DNA of 64,000 nt, taken from NCBI RefSeq assembly GCF_000801105.2, contig NC_079518.1, forward strand, positions 17,340,800 to 17,404,799, in the 5' to 3' direction. The translations under genes were made by a program, and so were the position numbers. This DNA comes from Raphanus sativus. Taxonomy: Eukaryota; Streptophyta; Magnoliopsida; Brassicales; Brassicaceae. Shown here piece after piece: positions 36,284-49,900 of this stretch. The notes below the pieces were generated by a model. It had not been told where the DNA came from. It saw only the letters and a program-made list of their open reading frames with translations, and did no database searches. The stretch's first letter is position 1, and each line of letters begins with the position of its first letter.

Positions 36284-38413
36284 ATGAGTAATGTTTGTTC
36301 AATTTCCTTCGAACAAGGATGCTGGTTCAAGGTTTTTTTTTTTTCTTTCTCAAATTCACAATCTTCTGTATTGATTATGCAAATGTGATTTTTTCATTTA
36401 TTAATTTTATCTGTTTCCAAAAAGGGTGAAAGGAAGATTCGAGGAGTAGGGGATAAGCTAGTCAAGAAGCCATCTTCTTCGATGAGCTTCAGTGTTTCAG
36501 CCAGTAGTTCTGAAAAGAAGGATATTCGGATTGGTCTTTTTGGTGCAAGTGGCTACACTGGTGCTGAGGTTTACTTCAATGCCCCACTTCTATGCTTCTT
36601 TATTGTCAAATGTTCTACAATATTACATGTGAAAAAGACTGAAAATTTCTATGTGTGAGGTATACATACAAGTTTGGGGTTTTAACAATTTGACTTTTTT
36701 TGGAACAACGTTGGAATGGCATCAGATCGTTAGGCTACTTGCAAACCATCCGCATTTCGGTGTCACTCTGATGACTGCAGATAGAAAAGCTGGGCAGTCT
36801 ATGGATAGCGTCTTCCCTCACCTCAGAGCTCAAGTATATTAACTCATTTCTTCTATTATACCATTCTTCTATTATTACTTTGTGGTGGCGTACAATACAA
36901 ACAATTTTCTTTCTGTCTTCAGAAACTACCTAGATTGATCTCAGTAAAGGATGCAGATTTCTCTACTGTGGATGCTGTCTTCTGCTGTTTGCCTCACGGA
37001 ACAACTCAGGTAGGTCCTTTTAGTTTTTTTGATTCTCCCACCACAAGTTTGTTTCTGAGCTTCTGGTAATGAGTGTGTAATTCTCACAGGAAATCATCAA
37101 GGGACTTCCCACCGCTTTGAAAATTGTTGATCTTTCTGCGGTAAATGCTCTAAACAGTTCTTTTTTGTTTCTTTCTGTGATATGTTTATTTAAAACACGC
37201 TTTCTCTAGGACTTCCGGTTGCGTGATATCGCTGAATATGAAGAATGGTATGGTCAGCCACACAAGGCAGTTGAGTTACAGGTACTTCTTTCTCTTGGCA
37301 GTGATTACTTTCTTCTCTTGTGTTCATAATGCTTACTTACTCTTACTGAGTCTCTTGCTTGGTTCAGAAAGAAGTTGTGTATGGCTTAACAGAGTTACTA
37401 AGGGAAGACATCAGAAAGGCTCGCCTTGTGGCTAATCCAGGCTGTTACCCCACTTCGGTTCAGCTTCCTCTTGTTCCTCTACTAAAGGTTTCTTTTCCTT
37501 TTCTTCTTCTAATCAGTTTGTCTTTGTCTTTGTCTTTGTCTTCATTTCAACTCTAAATAGTATGTTGACATTTTGGTGCAGGCAAATCTCATCAAATATG
37601 AGAACATTATCATCGACGCAAAGTCTGGTGTTAGTGGAGCAGGTCTGAGTTTAGTTTGCAGTTAAAGAAGAAGAGGTTTCTAGCTTCTTCACTGATTATG
37701 ATATTTTTTTTTTCCATCAGGACGTGGTGCTAAGGAGGCTAATCTTTACTCTGAGATAGCTGAAGGCATTTCTTCTTATGGTGTTACAAGGCATCGCCAT
37801 GGTATATATTATTCACAAACTGATTTGTCACAGTTGTGTATAAATGATATTTAGTTTCTTGATTCTGTTTTTTGCAGTACCTGAAATTGAACAAGGGTTA
37901 TCGGATGTTATACAATCAAAAGTAACAGTTAGTTTCACGCCACATCTCATGCCAATGGTACAAACTATCTCAAGTCTCTTTCTTTACAGTTTTCACTTGT
38001 AAAACATTAAAAAACTGAACCTCACTGTTTGAGCAGATCCGCGGAATGCAATCTACTATATATGTGGAAATGGCTCCTGGAGTTAGAACAGAAGACTTAC
38101 ACCAGCAGCTAAAATCGTCTTATGAGGTGATGGTTTACTCTTTATGTTATAAAAGGCAAGCCAACTACTAGTTTTGTTTACTTATATAATGTTTTGAGAA
38201 AAAAAAACGATCTGTAGGATGAAGAATTTGTCAAAGTGTTGGAGGAAGGAGTTGTTCCTCGGACACACAATGTTAGAGGATCAAACTATTGTTTCATGAA
38301 TGTGTTCCCTGATCGTATACCTGGACGAGCTATCATAATCTCAGTGGTAAGCAATGCATAACCATCATCTGCTATAAACGTATAGTGTCTATAAATGGAA
38401 TGTACTTATCTTT

Positions 38414-38444
<31 letters not shown>

Positions 38445-38557
38445 TGCAGATTGATAATCTTGTGAAAGGAGCTTCAGGGCAAGCGTTGCAGAATCTTAAC
38501 ATAATGTTGGGATTACCCGAGACAACGGGACTCCTACACCAGCCTCTTTTCCCTTAA
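36284..38557 (+). CDS. N-acetyl-gamma-glutamyl-phosphate reductase (AGPR), plastid arginine pathway
   Basis: Thirteen GT-AG exons join to 392 residues: 36284-36331, 36425-36568, 36726-36833, 36923-37009, 37090-37140, 37210-37281, 37368-37487, 37582-37642, 37721-37801, 37878-37957, 38037-38126, 38218-38346 and 38450-38557. The enzyme reduces N-acetylglutamyl phosphate with NADPH to the semialdehyde, the third step of ornithine/arginine synthesis (ArgC family). Visible features are a serine-rich, basic N-terminus typical of a chloroplast transit peptide, the NADP-binding GASGYTGAE, the active-site cysteine in NPGCYPTS, and the conserved [21 protein letters not shown] and [12 protein letters not shown]. 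Length is close to the roughly 400 residues of Arabidopsis AGPR (At2g19940 from memory). The 5' UTR seems to hold an intron ending in TTGCAG at 36270. The frame is intact, but the promoter is lost in the gap 200 bp upstream. Confidence 0.97.
38419..38444. repeat. GT microsatellite in AGPR intron 12
   Basis: A perfect run of 13 GT units, directly before the acceptor TTGCAG of the last exon. It takes the place of a usual T-rich tract. Confidence 0.95.
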
Positions 38558-38834
38558 GGTGATGAGCTTTTTAAAAGGTGTGAGCAACTTCTTGTCTTCT
38601 TTTGTGTCTAGAAGATTTCATCTGTCTTAAGTTGTTTGTTTCGAGTCTTTTACTGCCGCCGTAATAGCAATATGGTTTGTTTTATGATTCACTATAAAGA
38701 CTGAACCCTCTTCTCTTACCATTATAGACTATTGGTTTTGTTTGTTTGTTAATTACGTTACAGAACTTATATTGTTTGATCATCGTCCTCTTTATTGCAG
38801 ACCTACAGATCACAACCTAAAATATTCACATTAT

Positions 38835-39105
38835 TTCAAAACTTATAACCCAAAATCTATTCTATTACAACTACGAGAACAATTCTACCACCTTGTAAGA
38901 ATACACGCCTGACTGCACCACTCTGAGCCGTTCTATGAGATTCATGTTCGATGATACGCTTTGCACCAAGCTGAAGATCTCCTATAACTTGTTTCTCTAT
39001 AATCTGCATAATTTGGTATTTTCTGGGGTTTGAACCCCAGACCTCCGGGTGTAGAAGCAATTGAACCATTAGTCAAACCACTGGACCAAGAGGGCTTCCA
39101 CATAT
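38835..39105 (-). mobile_element. tRNA-derived SINE, worn copy
   Basis: On the minus strand the 5' part reads GTGGAAGCCCTCTTGGTCCA, with an A-box-like TGGTCCAGTGG and a B-box GGTTCAAACCC, followed by CAGCTTGGTGCAAAG and GAACGGCTCAG. The element at 20686 has corresponding but diverged phrases in the same order (ACATGGTGCAAG, GGACGGCTCAG). No clear target duplication remains and the 3' limit is approximate. Confidence 0.78.
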
Positions 39106-40324
39106 TCTAACTGTTAGATATTTGTTTTCTTTTTAGAAAATTTATGTGACATATCTGGTCTATCATAAATATGTCTCCTAAATATCATGGTCTAACAAAT
39201 AACGTGGAAAAGAGATGTATATATGTCAATATAAAACCTTTGCATTCAAATGAATCAGTCCAAATCATAAAGCTTTTTAGACCCCCTAATAATATAATTG
39301 TACAACATTATACTATATTTTCTTATATCACACGTTAGTATATTAGATATATATATTTTAGTTAATACATGCGGTAATATAATACTCATTATCAAATTCT
39401 GCTATCAATCAAATTTTCACTGTTTGGCTTCTCTAAAATGTTGGTTAGGTAATTTCAAATATATGAATAGTAGCCTATCAAAATATTTTAAGTTCTAAAA
39501 CTAAATTTGATTGTATATATTTTTATTAAACTATCCTTGATTTTTCGAATTACAATAAAATAATAATATTTAATAAATTAAAATAAACAGATGTTAAAAT
39601 TATACATTTAAAGTTTGACTATCACTTTATATAAATATCTTATATAATACCAATTTTTATAAAAATGAAATCAGATTTCTAAAATGGTATCAAATATATA
39701 TATATATATATATATATTTATTTAAATATTCTATGTTACTCAATTTTTATAAAACTATAATATTTTATACCATAAATAGATTCAGAAATATTTATTTAAT
39801 TCAAATATGTACTTATTTATCATATATATTTGAAAGAAACCAGATTTCTTAAACCATATAAATTATATAAATACTTTTTAACATACCATTAACTATTCCA
39901 ATCGTACTATTATTACTCAACATTTCATGTGATATTATTTTTCTAAAAATATTTTATCACACAACGTAGGGTTAACACGATAACATTATATAATATATTT
40001 TATGATCAAAAATAACTACATATACTTATATATCTATATGTTCTGTTGCTACTAAGACTGTGTCACGATTATTCTGTAGTTACCATTCAGACTTTTAAAC
40101 ATCAATTATTAAAATGAATTATCATATATCATATTATACTATATCTTCTTAGATTATATAGTTCCAAATATTTACAAAATCAAATTTTACAAAAAATAGT
40201 TTAGCAAACAATTTGTTTAAAATTATATATATATATATATATTACACTAAATTATTTTTATAAAAATATTTATAATAAAAATTCTTATTTAAGATAACTT
40301 TAAAAACTGTAAAAATCTTATAAA
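39106..40324. other. AT-rich intergenic DNA
   Basis: Low-complexity AT DNA with TA runs at about 39695-39716 and 40227-40241. No coding signal was found. Confidence 0.65.
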
Positions 40325-40941
40325 TCTATATTATTAAATTAGCTAAAACACTGTCAAGTAATCTTAAGTCTCACCAAACACGATAAATGTAAATTTTATA
40401 AAATACACACAAAATATAATAAGAGAGAGCAAGTTTAGGCTTTCATATCTTTGGGTCAGGTACCAATCAGTTTTTTTTTTCTGGTATAGATCTTTCGGAT
40501 CCTAGACATTTAGACCTAAATAGGTGTTTGATATTTTTTGTTTGGGTTCGTGTCGGTTCCTTTCGGGTTTGGATGAATAATTAAAATACATGTAAACTAC
40601 ATGTAATTTTTGGATACTTAATGGATCCATATCGGTTCAGATATTAGGACCTGAAAAATATTTGAAGTATCCGAAATTTCTAAGAAAACATATCTGAAAT
40701 ACCCAAATATATCTAATACACACAAACGATAATTCAAGTATTTTGAATATCCGATTCGGTCTCGAGTAAGATCCATACTCGAATAGAGACCCACATATCT
40801 AAGAAAACTATTTTTAATAGGTATTTGGCCTTGGACTTGGATCCGAACCAATATCAATGCTTCGTTAATCAGTATATATTTTTTAGTTCAATTTTAATAA
40901 GAAAATAAAACCCGCGCTTTTAAGTGCGGGTCAAAATCTAG
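40325..40941 (+). mobile_element. Short non-autonomous Helitron, 617 bp
   Basis: The 5' end is TCTATATTATTAAATTAGC after an A. The 3' end is the hairpin CCCGCGCTTTTAAGTGCGGG (40911-40930), then TCAAAAT and CTAG ending at 40941, followed by a T. The interior contains the GGTTC/CCGAA-rich repeat common in crucifer intergenic DNA and no coding sequence. The 3' end is strong; the 5' end was picked by its resemblance to other Helitron starts. Confidence 0.75.
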
Positions 40942-42121
40942 TTTTACATTGTAATGAGAACATGCTCGAATAAGTCCAGTTCTCTCTTTGTATTTATTTA
41001 ATCTTAATCACTTTTCTTCTGCCTCCTTCACTTGACTGTAACGTGTATAGCCCCTTGTATTGTGATGTACTGGAATGCATATGTTGATGCGTCAATGGCC
41101 AAGATTTGACACAAGAAGCATCATAGAAGCAGCCAGAGTATAATCTGTTATATATTATCTCGAGGGATATCAGACTGCAAAGAAACACTGAGACTAATTC
41201 CAAAGAATACAAAACCCCCATAGGACTTGCAGAAGAATTAAATGTAAAGTTCTTTAAATATTTTTGTAATATTGTAATATGAGAAAGAATCTTAATATAA
41301 AGATTTTATGAAACTCAATTCCAGTATCATTTTCAGAAGACAATAACAAACAACTTAATAATTTCAAAATGGATTTAATTTGGGTTTAAATCTATTTATT
41401 CAATTTGCTTATCAGAGAAGAAAATATAAACTGTTATTATAGTAAATAAAGTTAACCACTTACCAAAAACTAAAAGAAAAACAATATAATTATTGTTTAT
41501 TTATCCATCTATTTCTTCGTCCAGATGATTTATCTAAATGATTCATTTGAATGTTATGTGGTACTCTTCATTCTTCCATCGACATGGTTTATCAGGATGA
41601 ATCATATAAATAATAAATTTTAACGTTTTCTCATCTATATTTACATCTAGATAAGTGTAGGAATCATATGACTTATATACTTCGTGTTTAGATTTAATCA
41701 TATTTTTATTTTATGCTTAACTATATCAATTTTATTATTTATCTAGAATATAATTATTTTAACTATGGTTTTGTCGAGAAGATATGATTTTGTGGTTTTA
41801 GCTAAAAAATGATATTCTTGCACCGGAAAATAAATCGGATTCTTTTGGGATGAAATAAAATCTTTTAGTCCTCTCAAGTCTCTAATCATTCTCTATTCTT
41901 ATATTTATTGACCATTTGTCATTCTCATTTCAATTGATTTCTTATTTTCTCTTTCATCAGCCACCAAATATATGTTACAAAGAAACTGGCATTACCAAGA
42001 AACAAATGTATGCCGGATCAATTTTTAAATTGCTGCTATTTTATAAAATATCAAGTTTATACATATTTTGTAAAACACAATCTATGATTACAAAGAAAAA
42101 TACAAGTATAAAAATTAAATA
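40942..42121. other. Intergenic DNA between two Helitrons
   Basis: No gene was recognised. The part from 41996 to 42120 resembles the 3' body of the next Helitron (GGATCAATTTTTAAATTGCT also at about 42901), so it may be the remains of another member. Confidence 0.55.
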
Positions 42122-43068
42122 TCAATACTATTAAAACAGGAACATGCCATGTTGATAATAGTTTGGTCCAAGTTAAAAAAGAAAACATATATAACTGTTT
42201 ATATGCCTATATAAAATATAACTGCTTAACATTTAACCTTATTTTAAAAAAAACACGCCAACAACTAGCTGGTCGAAAAGACTACTATTTTTTTAAGAAT
42301 ATGCAGATAAGAACTAACTAGTAAAAAAAGTTACACAACTTTTTTTCAAAAGAGTCTGACGGCAGTTTGTTGTTTGTTGTTGGTTACAACCTGAATTTTA
42401 TAAAAATTATATTTCTTAAAAATATAAAACAAAAAATATATCCATCATTTTAAAGATGGATCATCAGTTTAGTCCAACTATTTGAAAAATCGATTTACGG
42501 GTGCGGATTATGAGTATTTAATGCGTGGTGAGTGTGGGTTGGTGGATTTTGGATCGGGCCTACCCATCGACCCGCAAAGTATTTAAAAAATAAAATGTAA
42601 AAAATTAAATATTTTTCTATAAATACAGAAATTTAAAAATAATAATTGAAAATTTAAATCATTTATAATTTTTTAATTATAAATATAATTTTATAAATAA
42701 TTGAATTAAATAATGATTTCTAAAATATATATATAACCTGCGGATAACCACAAAATTAAGTAAAGCAGGTGCAGGTACAAAATTATTTGTTTGCGGGTTG
42801 TGCGGGTCATATTTTTTAACCAAAAAAAATAAAAACCCGCTGGTTGGCGGATTAGCGGGGAGAGTTTGACCCGCAATCTAGCCTTATCCGTGCATATACC
42901 AGATCAATTTTTAAATTGCTATTATTTAATAAAATATATTTTGATTAAAATTTATACACAAATATGATTATAACAAAATACAAATATAATAAAAAAGAAA
43001 AACAAATATCTAAAATTAAATTTAAAACAAAAGAATACCCGCCCTTTTAAGGGCGGATCAAAATCTAG
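42122..43068 (+). mobile_element. Non-autonomous Helitron, about 947 bp
   Basis: The 3' end is clear: hairpin CCCGCCCTTTTAAGGGCGG (43038-43056), ATCAAAAT, CTAG ending at 43068, then T. The best 5' candidate is TCAATACTATTAAAACAGG after an A at 42121. A second hairpin at about 42439-42460 (CCATCATTTTAAAGATGG) suggests a nested or older terminus. Confidence 0.68.
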
Positions 43069-43132
43069 TTGATTTCTTATTTTCTAAGCAGGTCTCCTTA
43101 AGTTAAGTAAGTGCATGTCCTTTCTTTTGAAG

Positions 43133-43250
43133 GTTGGGGAACCTACCGATGAAGATTCTCTCTACCATACTGGGCAATATAGATGAACAAGCCATGCCCA
43201 CCCCGCCTCAGATCAGCAGGAGTCAGACACTGCATGGCTCATCCATCAGG
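43133..43250 (+). other. Exon-like fragment beside a Helitron, origin unknown
   Basis: A GC-richer stretch is bounded by AG (43131-43132 region) and GT (after CATCAG). It holds one open frame beginning MKILSTILGNIDEQAMPTPP and ending at a TAA just past the GT. I do not recognise the protein. It lies 65 bp beyond the Helitron 3' end and just before the truncated LTR, so it may be a gene fragment brought in by rearrangement. Confidence 0.3.
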
Positions 43251-43284
43251 TAAAGAAAGGCCAACAATAGAATACATGTTATTT

Positions 43285-43540
43285 ATGGCTGTTTGTACAA
43301 GTGCTTTACAAGGAATGAAATCTATACATTAATTACATTGACTACATTCATGTCATAGAGAAGACTTGGTCATGGTGATAACTCCAAGGTTGACTGAGTC
43401 TTCTGATCTCGGTCCGGTTTGTAGATGAACCGATGTAGACCGGATGTAAACCTCCTTGCACTTCCTCTTGTACTTGTTGGACTTGTCTAGTACTTGGTTA
43501 AGTACTTGGTTATGGTGCATCCACACAATGGTTTATAACA
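43285..43540 (-). repeat. Truncated 3' LTR of the copia element
   Basis: Matches 49992-50247 from CTTTACAAGGAAT through AACCGATGTAGACCGGATG to TTATAACA. The part expected left of about 43285 is not recognisable. Confidence 0.85.
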
Positions 43541-46280
43541 CTCCCCCTTGGATGCCATAACCATATGAGTTCATAATATGCTTAATGTTGCCTCATTAAA
43601 ACCTTACTAGGAAAACCCATTGGGATAAAACCATAGTTAAGGAAAAAGAGTACAACACATACTACTCCCCCTGATTTGAACATCACTTGCTGAATAGATG
43701 TTCATGGATTCTTACTTGAACAATCTTGTATTGTTCGGACATATCATGTCTCTTAGAATCCTGATGGTACTTTAGAAAATGTACCACTTTGATATCGACC
43801 ACTTTAGTACTTTAGATAAAATGTACTATTTTATACTCTGGTCGTTTGATTATGGTCCTTGACCAAATCACTTTTATATGCCTTTCCATAATATTGGCTG
43901 GCTAGTACTTTAGATCCTTTATATAATATGGATCATCATTATATCAAATATGAGCTACTTAGCTCTTTAGGACTTATGGACATGCCTTTGGCTTTATGAG
44001 TATAATATTATTTGCCATAGGCAACTTTATACATAGGTCATGTCTGTTAGATCATGATCCTTATATCCATAGTTTATCTATGATCGATCTAAGACATTTT
44101 GCAGTCTTAGTGTGCCGGCAATTCGTACACATATATATATATATATATGGACGATTGGACTGATCTAGACCGGACACGATCATGACATAGAATTGATCTA
44201 ATTGATCCTCAAATTTATGTCTAATGACATCCATGATCTACAGCTTTATCATGGACCAAAACTTATAATATGGTCGGACCCGTTTGGTCGCATATGGACA
44301 CATAATGTGGTCCTACACATTTTTGTTCAAAGATGAACTTTGATCTTATAGCTTATCTTTATGATAGCTTATTCATTCATACCACAGCTTGGTTGGTTCA
44401 TGCTGAGAATTTTGACCAACCATAAGTATTACCAAAATTTGGCTTAATTTGTGGTGATGGTCTATAACCTTTCTAAGGTTTGATGAATAACCATTTAACC
44501 TATCTTAGGCTGGTTAGTATAACACAAGGAATTTAAAATTCCTCTATGGACTGATTTGAATTGTTCTTATAGACCCTTTTCATTTGCTTACATATAGCAA
44601 TTTAATTCAGTCCATGGACAGCTTTAGGAAAATGCTGTTCATGAGAACTTCTTTTCTCATCTTATGATTCTGAGCTCAGTATATTTTGGTAAACCTTTTA
44701 GGTACCAATAATATTATTATCATCCAGTGAGTCATATAAAACATACTACATCTTTTGAATTTCTTCCAGACATTATATGTAGTGACATATGTAGTAGTAT
44801 CCACCACTTTGGATTATATAGACCTCCCTTGGTCTGTCTCACGATTTGTCCTTCTTTCAGGATTCATCTATTCACTGGGCATCATATGGCGTTTACATAT
44901 TCATGGCCAATTCAATACGCCTTTATCCGTCACTTTTAGAAACCCCACGTTTCTTTCTTTCATCATTATTATGAGTACTCTTGCGTGGGTTCATGATCCT
45001 CGATTCATTATTCATGTGCTACATATTCGCGCTTTTTCTATGAATGTATTGTGTCGACACATTTATATATATATGGTTTCCTTCCATTTCCAGACATCAA
45101 ATAATTAATTGAGATCTCATCATAGTCAATGACTATGCCCTCGGTACAGAGAGGCTCAGCGTCCCGAACCACATTAGTATGTACCTCAGCCATAGCCATC
45201 CCGGGCTAATCTGGAAAATCTATGACCTCGGTTCTTTTGCACCTTTCTTTGATTTCCGAGGTCTTTTATCTTTGGAACCAATTGGTCTTATATTTAGACT
45301 CTGTAGCAACTTGGTTGTGTCTTTAAGACATCAAAACCGTGTGGTGCTAAGCTGGGATGACATAGTCATTCTTTTTCGGGTCAATGTGTCTGGCATTTTA
45401 TTTTGCTATCATTGTAGCATATGGACGTCTATAAATCTTTCTCTAGTCCGAGGATCTTTGCCAAGACAATGATGGTTGATACCATTCTTTACCAGCTTAC
45501 TACTTCTCCTTTCAAATGTTGGATATTGGGATTCATAAACTCTATGTAATCCTTGTTCCTTGGCCTATGATTAAATCACCTATTTTGGCTCAAGGTTTCT
45601 TTTAAACTTATGGAGAAAGTATATTCATAATATATATCCAACATATATATTCCCAATCCTCCTTATGAGATTCTAAGATAACTTGATCTTAGATGGCACA
45701 TATATTTGTGGTGGATTTATTCATAATATCTTAATATGATATATGTCTGGACTCATGACCCGTATTAGTCTGAGGTGGGAATATTTATTATCACTTATAT
45801 GGCCTGATATAATATCTATGGCCTGATGCAAGTTAATCTTTTATAACTCATGATGTCCCCAAGCATATGGACTTTTAGATTTTGAACCTTATAGGTAATG
45901 GTCATAATATGATAAATTCAACCAATATGAAATATGGTTGTGGACCATGTTTCACGAATTTTAGTATGGTCATGTATCATGGGATTTTACCTCTCCCCCT
46001 CATGAACATACTCTAATTCGTAGTGCTTGGGACAATAGATTCCCTTGTGCATAGATATAAATTGCACAAACGTGAGATCTTATGGGATAGCTTTTGTGCC
46101 CTTTTAAATCTCTGCATCATAATTCAGATGGCTAAGTATGGTAATGCCATCTAAGTGATAATTTCGTGGGTCAATCAAACATGATTATGATTGCCCTGGC
46201 TATTTGCCTATTATCATATTGATCATTTGATCAATAGAGAATGTAGTCTCGACCACTTAGGCGATTTAATTTAGGTACTC

Positions 46281-47700
46281 TTATTCCCTTTTTTTTTTTG
46301 CCCATAGTTGGAAACCATATTCTCTTCTTAATTCAATGGGTCTTACAGGGTGAATATAATGCCTTTTAGGCAATGCCTTGGTCGGACTTCTTTTCCTTTC
46401 TTTCAAGGAATGTCCAGTTGAGTTCAAGAGTAAAGCCTGGATAGCCGAGCATGTCGTGCCATATGTTAAAGGCTTCTCTGAACTCTTTGGAAAGTGATTT
46501 GGGGTATTAACCCACAATCATATTTATCTTGGCTCAAAGAAGGCCTATAGATATAGTAGGCATAGTCTCTAGGATTTTCCTTTGGCCTTGGGCATTTTCA
46601 TAAATCATAAGAAATTCTTTCTTTCCTTTGCCCATAGTTTCAATATGTAGACCATTCATATGAATGTCTTTGAAACTTTTATAAATTCCACTTTGATTTA
46701 TGGGGAATGTAATGCATCAGAGAATTTTCAGATGTGTGCCTTTAGGCATCATGAGGTTGGACTAGCCATGACCTTGAGTAAAATATCTTTTGTCTCTTAA
46801 TATAATGTGGCTTGGTCCACTATAGAGAACAAAGACAAAGTAAAATGATGTCGAAATCTAATTGGCCTCTTTAAGGCAATATGAAGTCTCGTGTTCAAGC
46901 TGATCATCATTCTCATGGTCGAAATTATTCGCACCATCTAGATGGACCCAATGGGTCATAGGGTTTTATCCCTTTATGCTCTCCTGGTAGAGTTCAATAA
47001 GGTGTTTGGGAGTTCTACATCGGTTGGCCCAATGATTATTCATCCCACACTGATGGCAAGCAGATTTGGTCGAGGCCCGGGTTTTTAAAATCGGACTTAT
47101 TCCCACGGACTTATACCCACGGCTAGGTTGGCCTCGGCCTCGACTATGGAGTGACTGTGGGTGATATCCACGCACACCCTTGCCATCTTCCATGGCCTTT
47201 CACATGGCCATGGTTTGACTCTTTCATTTGGCTCTGTGGCCGTATGTGCCTTAGGCAATGCCTTAAAATCCAGGAGGCCTCATCTCACTATTCCTCATGA
47301 GTAACTCATTGTTTTGCTTAGCAAGCAACAAACAAGAGATTAAATTTGCATATGTGGAGGAATCCATTTCTCGGAATTTATTGCTGAAGCAAAGCATTGC
47401 TTGTGGAATGTAGAGAATTTCTTCTCTAACATGTCAGCATATGTGATAGTCTCTCCACACAGTTTCAACTTTGAGACTATCATGAATAGAGCCGAGTTAT
47501 ACTCATCCACAGACTTATAGTCTTGGATTTTTAGGTGCCTCAAATCATATAGGGCCTTTGGTAATAGCACCGTACTATGGTGATCATATTTGGATTTCAG
47601 TTCTATCCAAAGGTCCAGAGGATTCTCAATAGTGAGATATTGATCATTGAGACTTTCAGTAAGGTGATGGCGTATGATTAAGAAAATCGCCTTGTATCTA
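46281..47700 (-). pseudogene. copia gag plus GAG-pre-integrase relic, copy 1
   Basis: From about 47700 leftward the minus strand encodes a copia gag (UBN2-like): LTESLNDQYLTIENPLDLW, then LLPKALYDLRHLKIQDYKS and the ALFMIVSKLKLCGE stretch. Frames then change. The nucleocapsid knuckle CHQCGMNNHWANRC (CX2CX4HX4C spacing) is at about 47000-47070, and a GAG-pre-integrase trace (LLNSTGHSLKERK) at about 46380-46430. The product would package the retroelement RNA. Frame breaks and lost segments make it a relic. Confidence 0.85.
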
Positions 47701-49900
47701 TCTCAAAAGTGAGAAATTTAGATATAGTCACCAAGATTTAGATTTCAAGATGATTTTAAACATCTGAATATTTAATCATTGCTTTCAAGCATCAAGAATT
47801 TATGCAAGCAAATGTATATGATTTTCAATAATGCTTCCCCCCAAATCATATAATCTATTTGCTTTAAGCATTTCTAGTATGACAATGATCAATTGATCAC
47901 TGCATCTAGTGATCCTTTTAATTGTAATTCATATTTGGATTGATTATATATATGTATATAATTTCATATAGGGTTTCCAAGCCCTTTAGAATTTTGAATA
48001 AGGATCAATCATTATTATGGGATCAAGCAGGATCACAATGGTCGAATGATAAATGCATGGCTCAAGAACTAATCGGATGTATGTTCTGTCCTAAGCATTG
48101 GACCAAAATAATATAAATGTGATTCTTAATGCATGAGGATACTTGATTTTCAAAGATCATAAAATGAAACTAAAACCGAAGGATATTTGGTTTTCAAAGA
48201 TCATAAAATAATAACCAATTCCTTCCCCCCTTTACCGGGTAAACCAAGACAAGAAAATTAATAATTTTCAGGAAATGACTAAACCAAATTCAATTAGATT
48301 TTCAATCAATTGGTTTCAAAGATGGTTATATTTTAATAAAGATAATCATGCTTAGTTTTTAATAAAACTATATGACAAGAAGATGCATGGAAATGATCAG
48401 TTCATGATATGTGAATGATCTAACAATTTACTTATCCATGTTTGATCGGTTTAAACAGGTTTATAATTTCAATCAAAGCAAACATGCTAAGTTTAAAAGA
48501 AAACCGATTTGGTCTAATTATATGCAAGCAGTGAGAACCATTTAGATGCAAGCAATAAGAACCATTTAGATGCAAGCAATAAGAACCAATTTATATGAAC
48601 TATTATCAGGATTGTCAATGATATGCAAACATAAAATCAGTCTTAGCAATATGACAATTATGCATGGTCAGATTTTAAACAATATGACAATTGCATTCAA
48701 AGTTGGTTCAAGATGATTCAAATTTCGATTTTACTAAGCTGATGCTATCAAGAATGCAACAAGATTACTCTATAATTTAATCATCAATTTCAAGCATGGT
48801 AAAAGATCAAGATTAACTATCAACTTATGAGATCAATATTCAGTATGATATGAAATCTATTCAAGGTTGGTTCAATTATTTATCTATCAACCTATATGAT
48901 CAAATGATTTCATGCATATTTATTCTATCTTATGACATATCAATTTAAAATCAAGACTATATGCTATAAAACTTTTATAAACATTTTCAGTCAAAGATAT
49001 GCAATTAATAAAATCAAGCAAGCATTTATAAAATCGATTTTCAGTTTATAAAATCTGATTTTGCATTTAGAAAAGTTTTAAAAACTCTTGACAGATACAA
49101 AATAAATTTTATTGGTCAAGGATATGCAATGAATGATTTTAATTTCGATTTTATTTTGGTTGACTGAATTCGGGAGATCTGGCCGAAAGTGGCACAGAAA
49201 AGGATTCATGGATTTTTGTTTTGGCCAGATTATACATTCATGTTTATCACATCTGGTAAATTGGCCAAAACATCCATAGGTTTAAGCTATCTCTAATAGT
49301 TTATGGTTCATAAGTTTTATAAACAAGATTCATATAGATCTTTAGGTATTTTAATCTATTTTTGAGATACTTAGAACCTTTAGAGAATTATAACTTTTAT
49401 GGATTCAAAATAATTCAGAATCAAGTTTCTTATTAATCAATGGATCATAGAAACAAGATTAATATTATGGATTCATATAGATCCTTAGATTTCTTTTCAG
49501 ATATAATGGTGTTCTTAGATTTTATGGATAGATTAGTTTACCATTTTACACCACAAGAATCTGAATGGACCACCATGAGATAGAGCTGATCCACAGATGA
49601 GCTGGTTGATAGAGAGGTGGAGGAGCTGGCCGGAAAACCATCAGTCGGCGGTGCGGAGTGTTTATGCGATTGACGACGCGTCAGAGATCGGATCGACAAG
49701 CCGTCTTCGGCAACGGATTCCTCTCGTCTTGGGCTTCAGATTGATAGGTGGATCGTCTTCTGGCTCCACAAAGTTTGAGAGATACGGCGGTTTAAAGTTG
49801 CGCCTGAATATAGGATTTTCTGGCCGGAAAAGATGGCCGGAAAAGAGAGCTCAGGTGGAGAGAGACTTCTCAGGTGGAGAGCACATTCGTGCTGATAACG

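Noticed and set aside
38857..39069. Minus-strand 70-codon frame near the AGPR gene
   Set aside because: It lies entirely within a SINE and reads through its tRNA-like head.
44727..45472. Plus-strand hydrophobic frames
   Set aside because: They are antisense to copia pol remnants and occur in both duplicated interiors with differing breaks.
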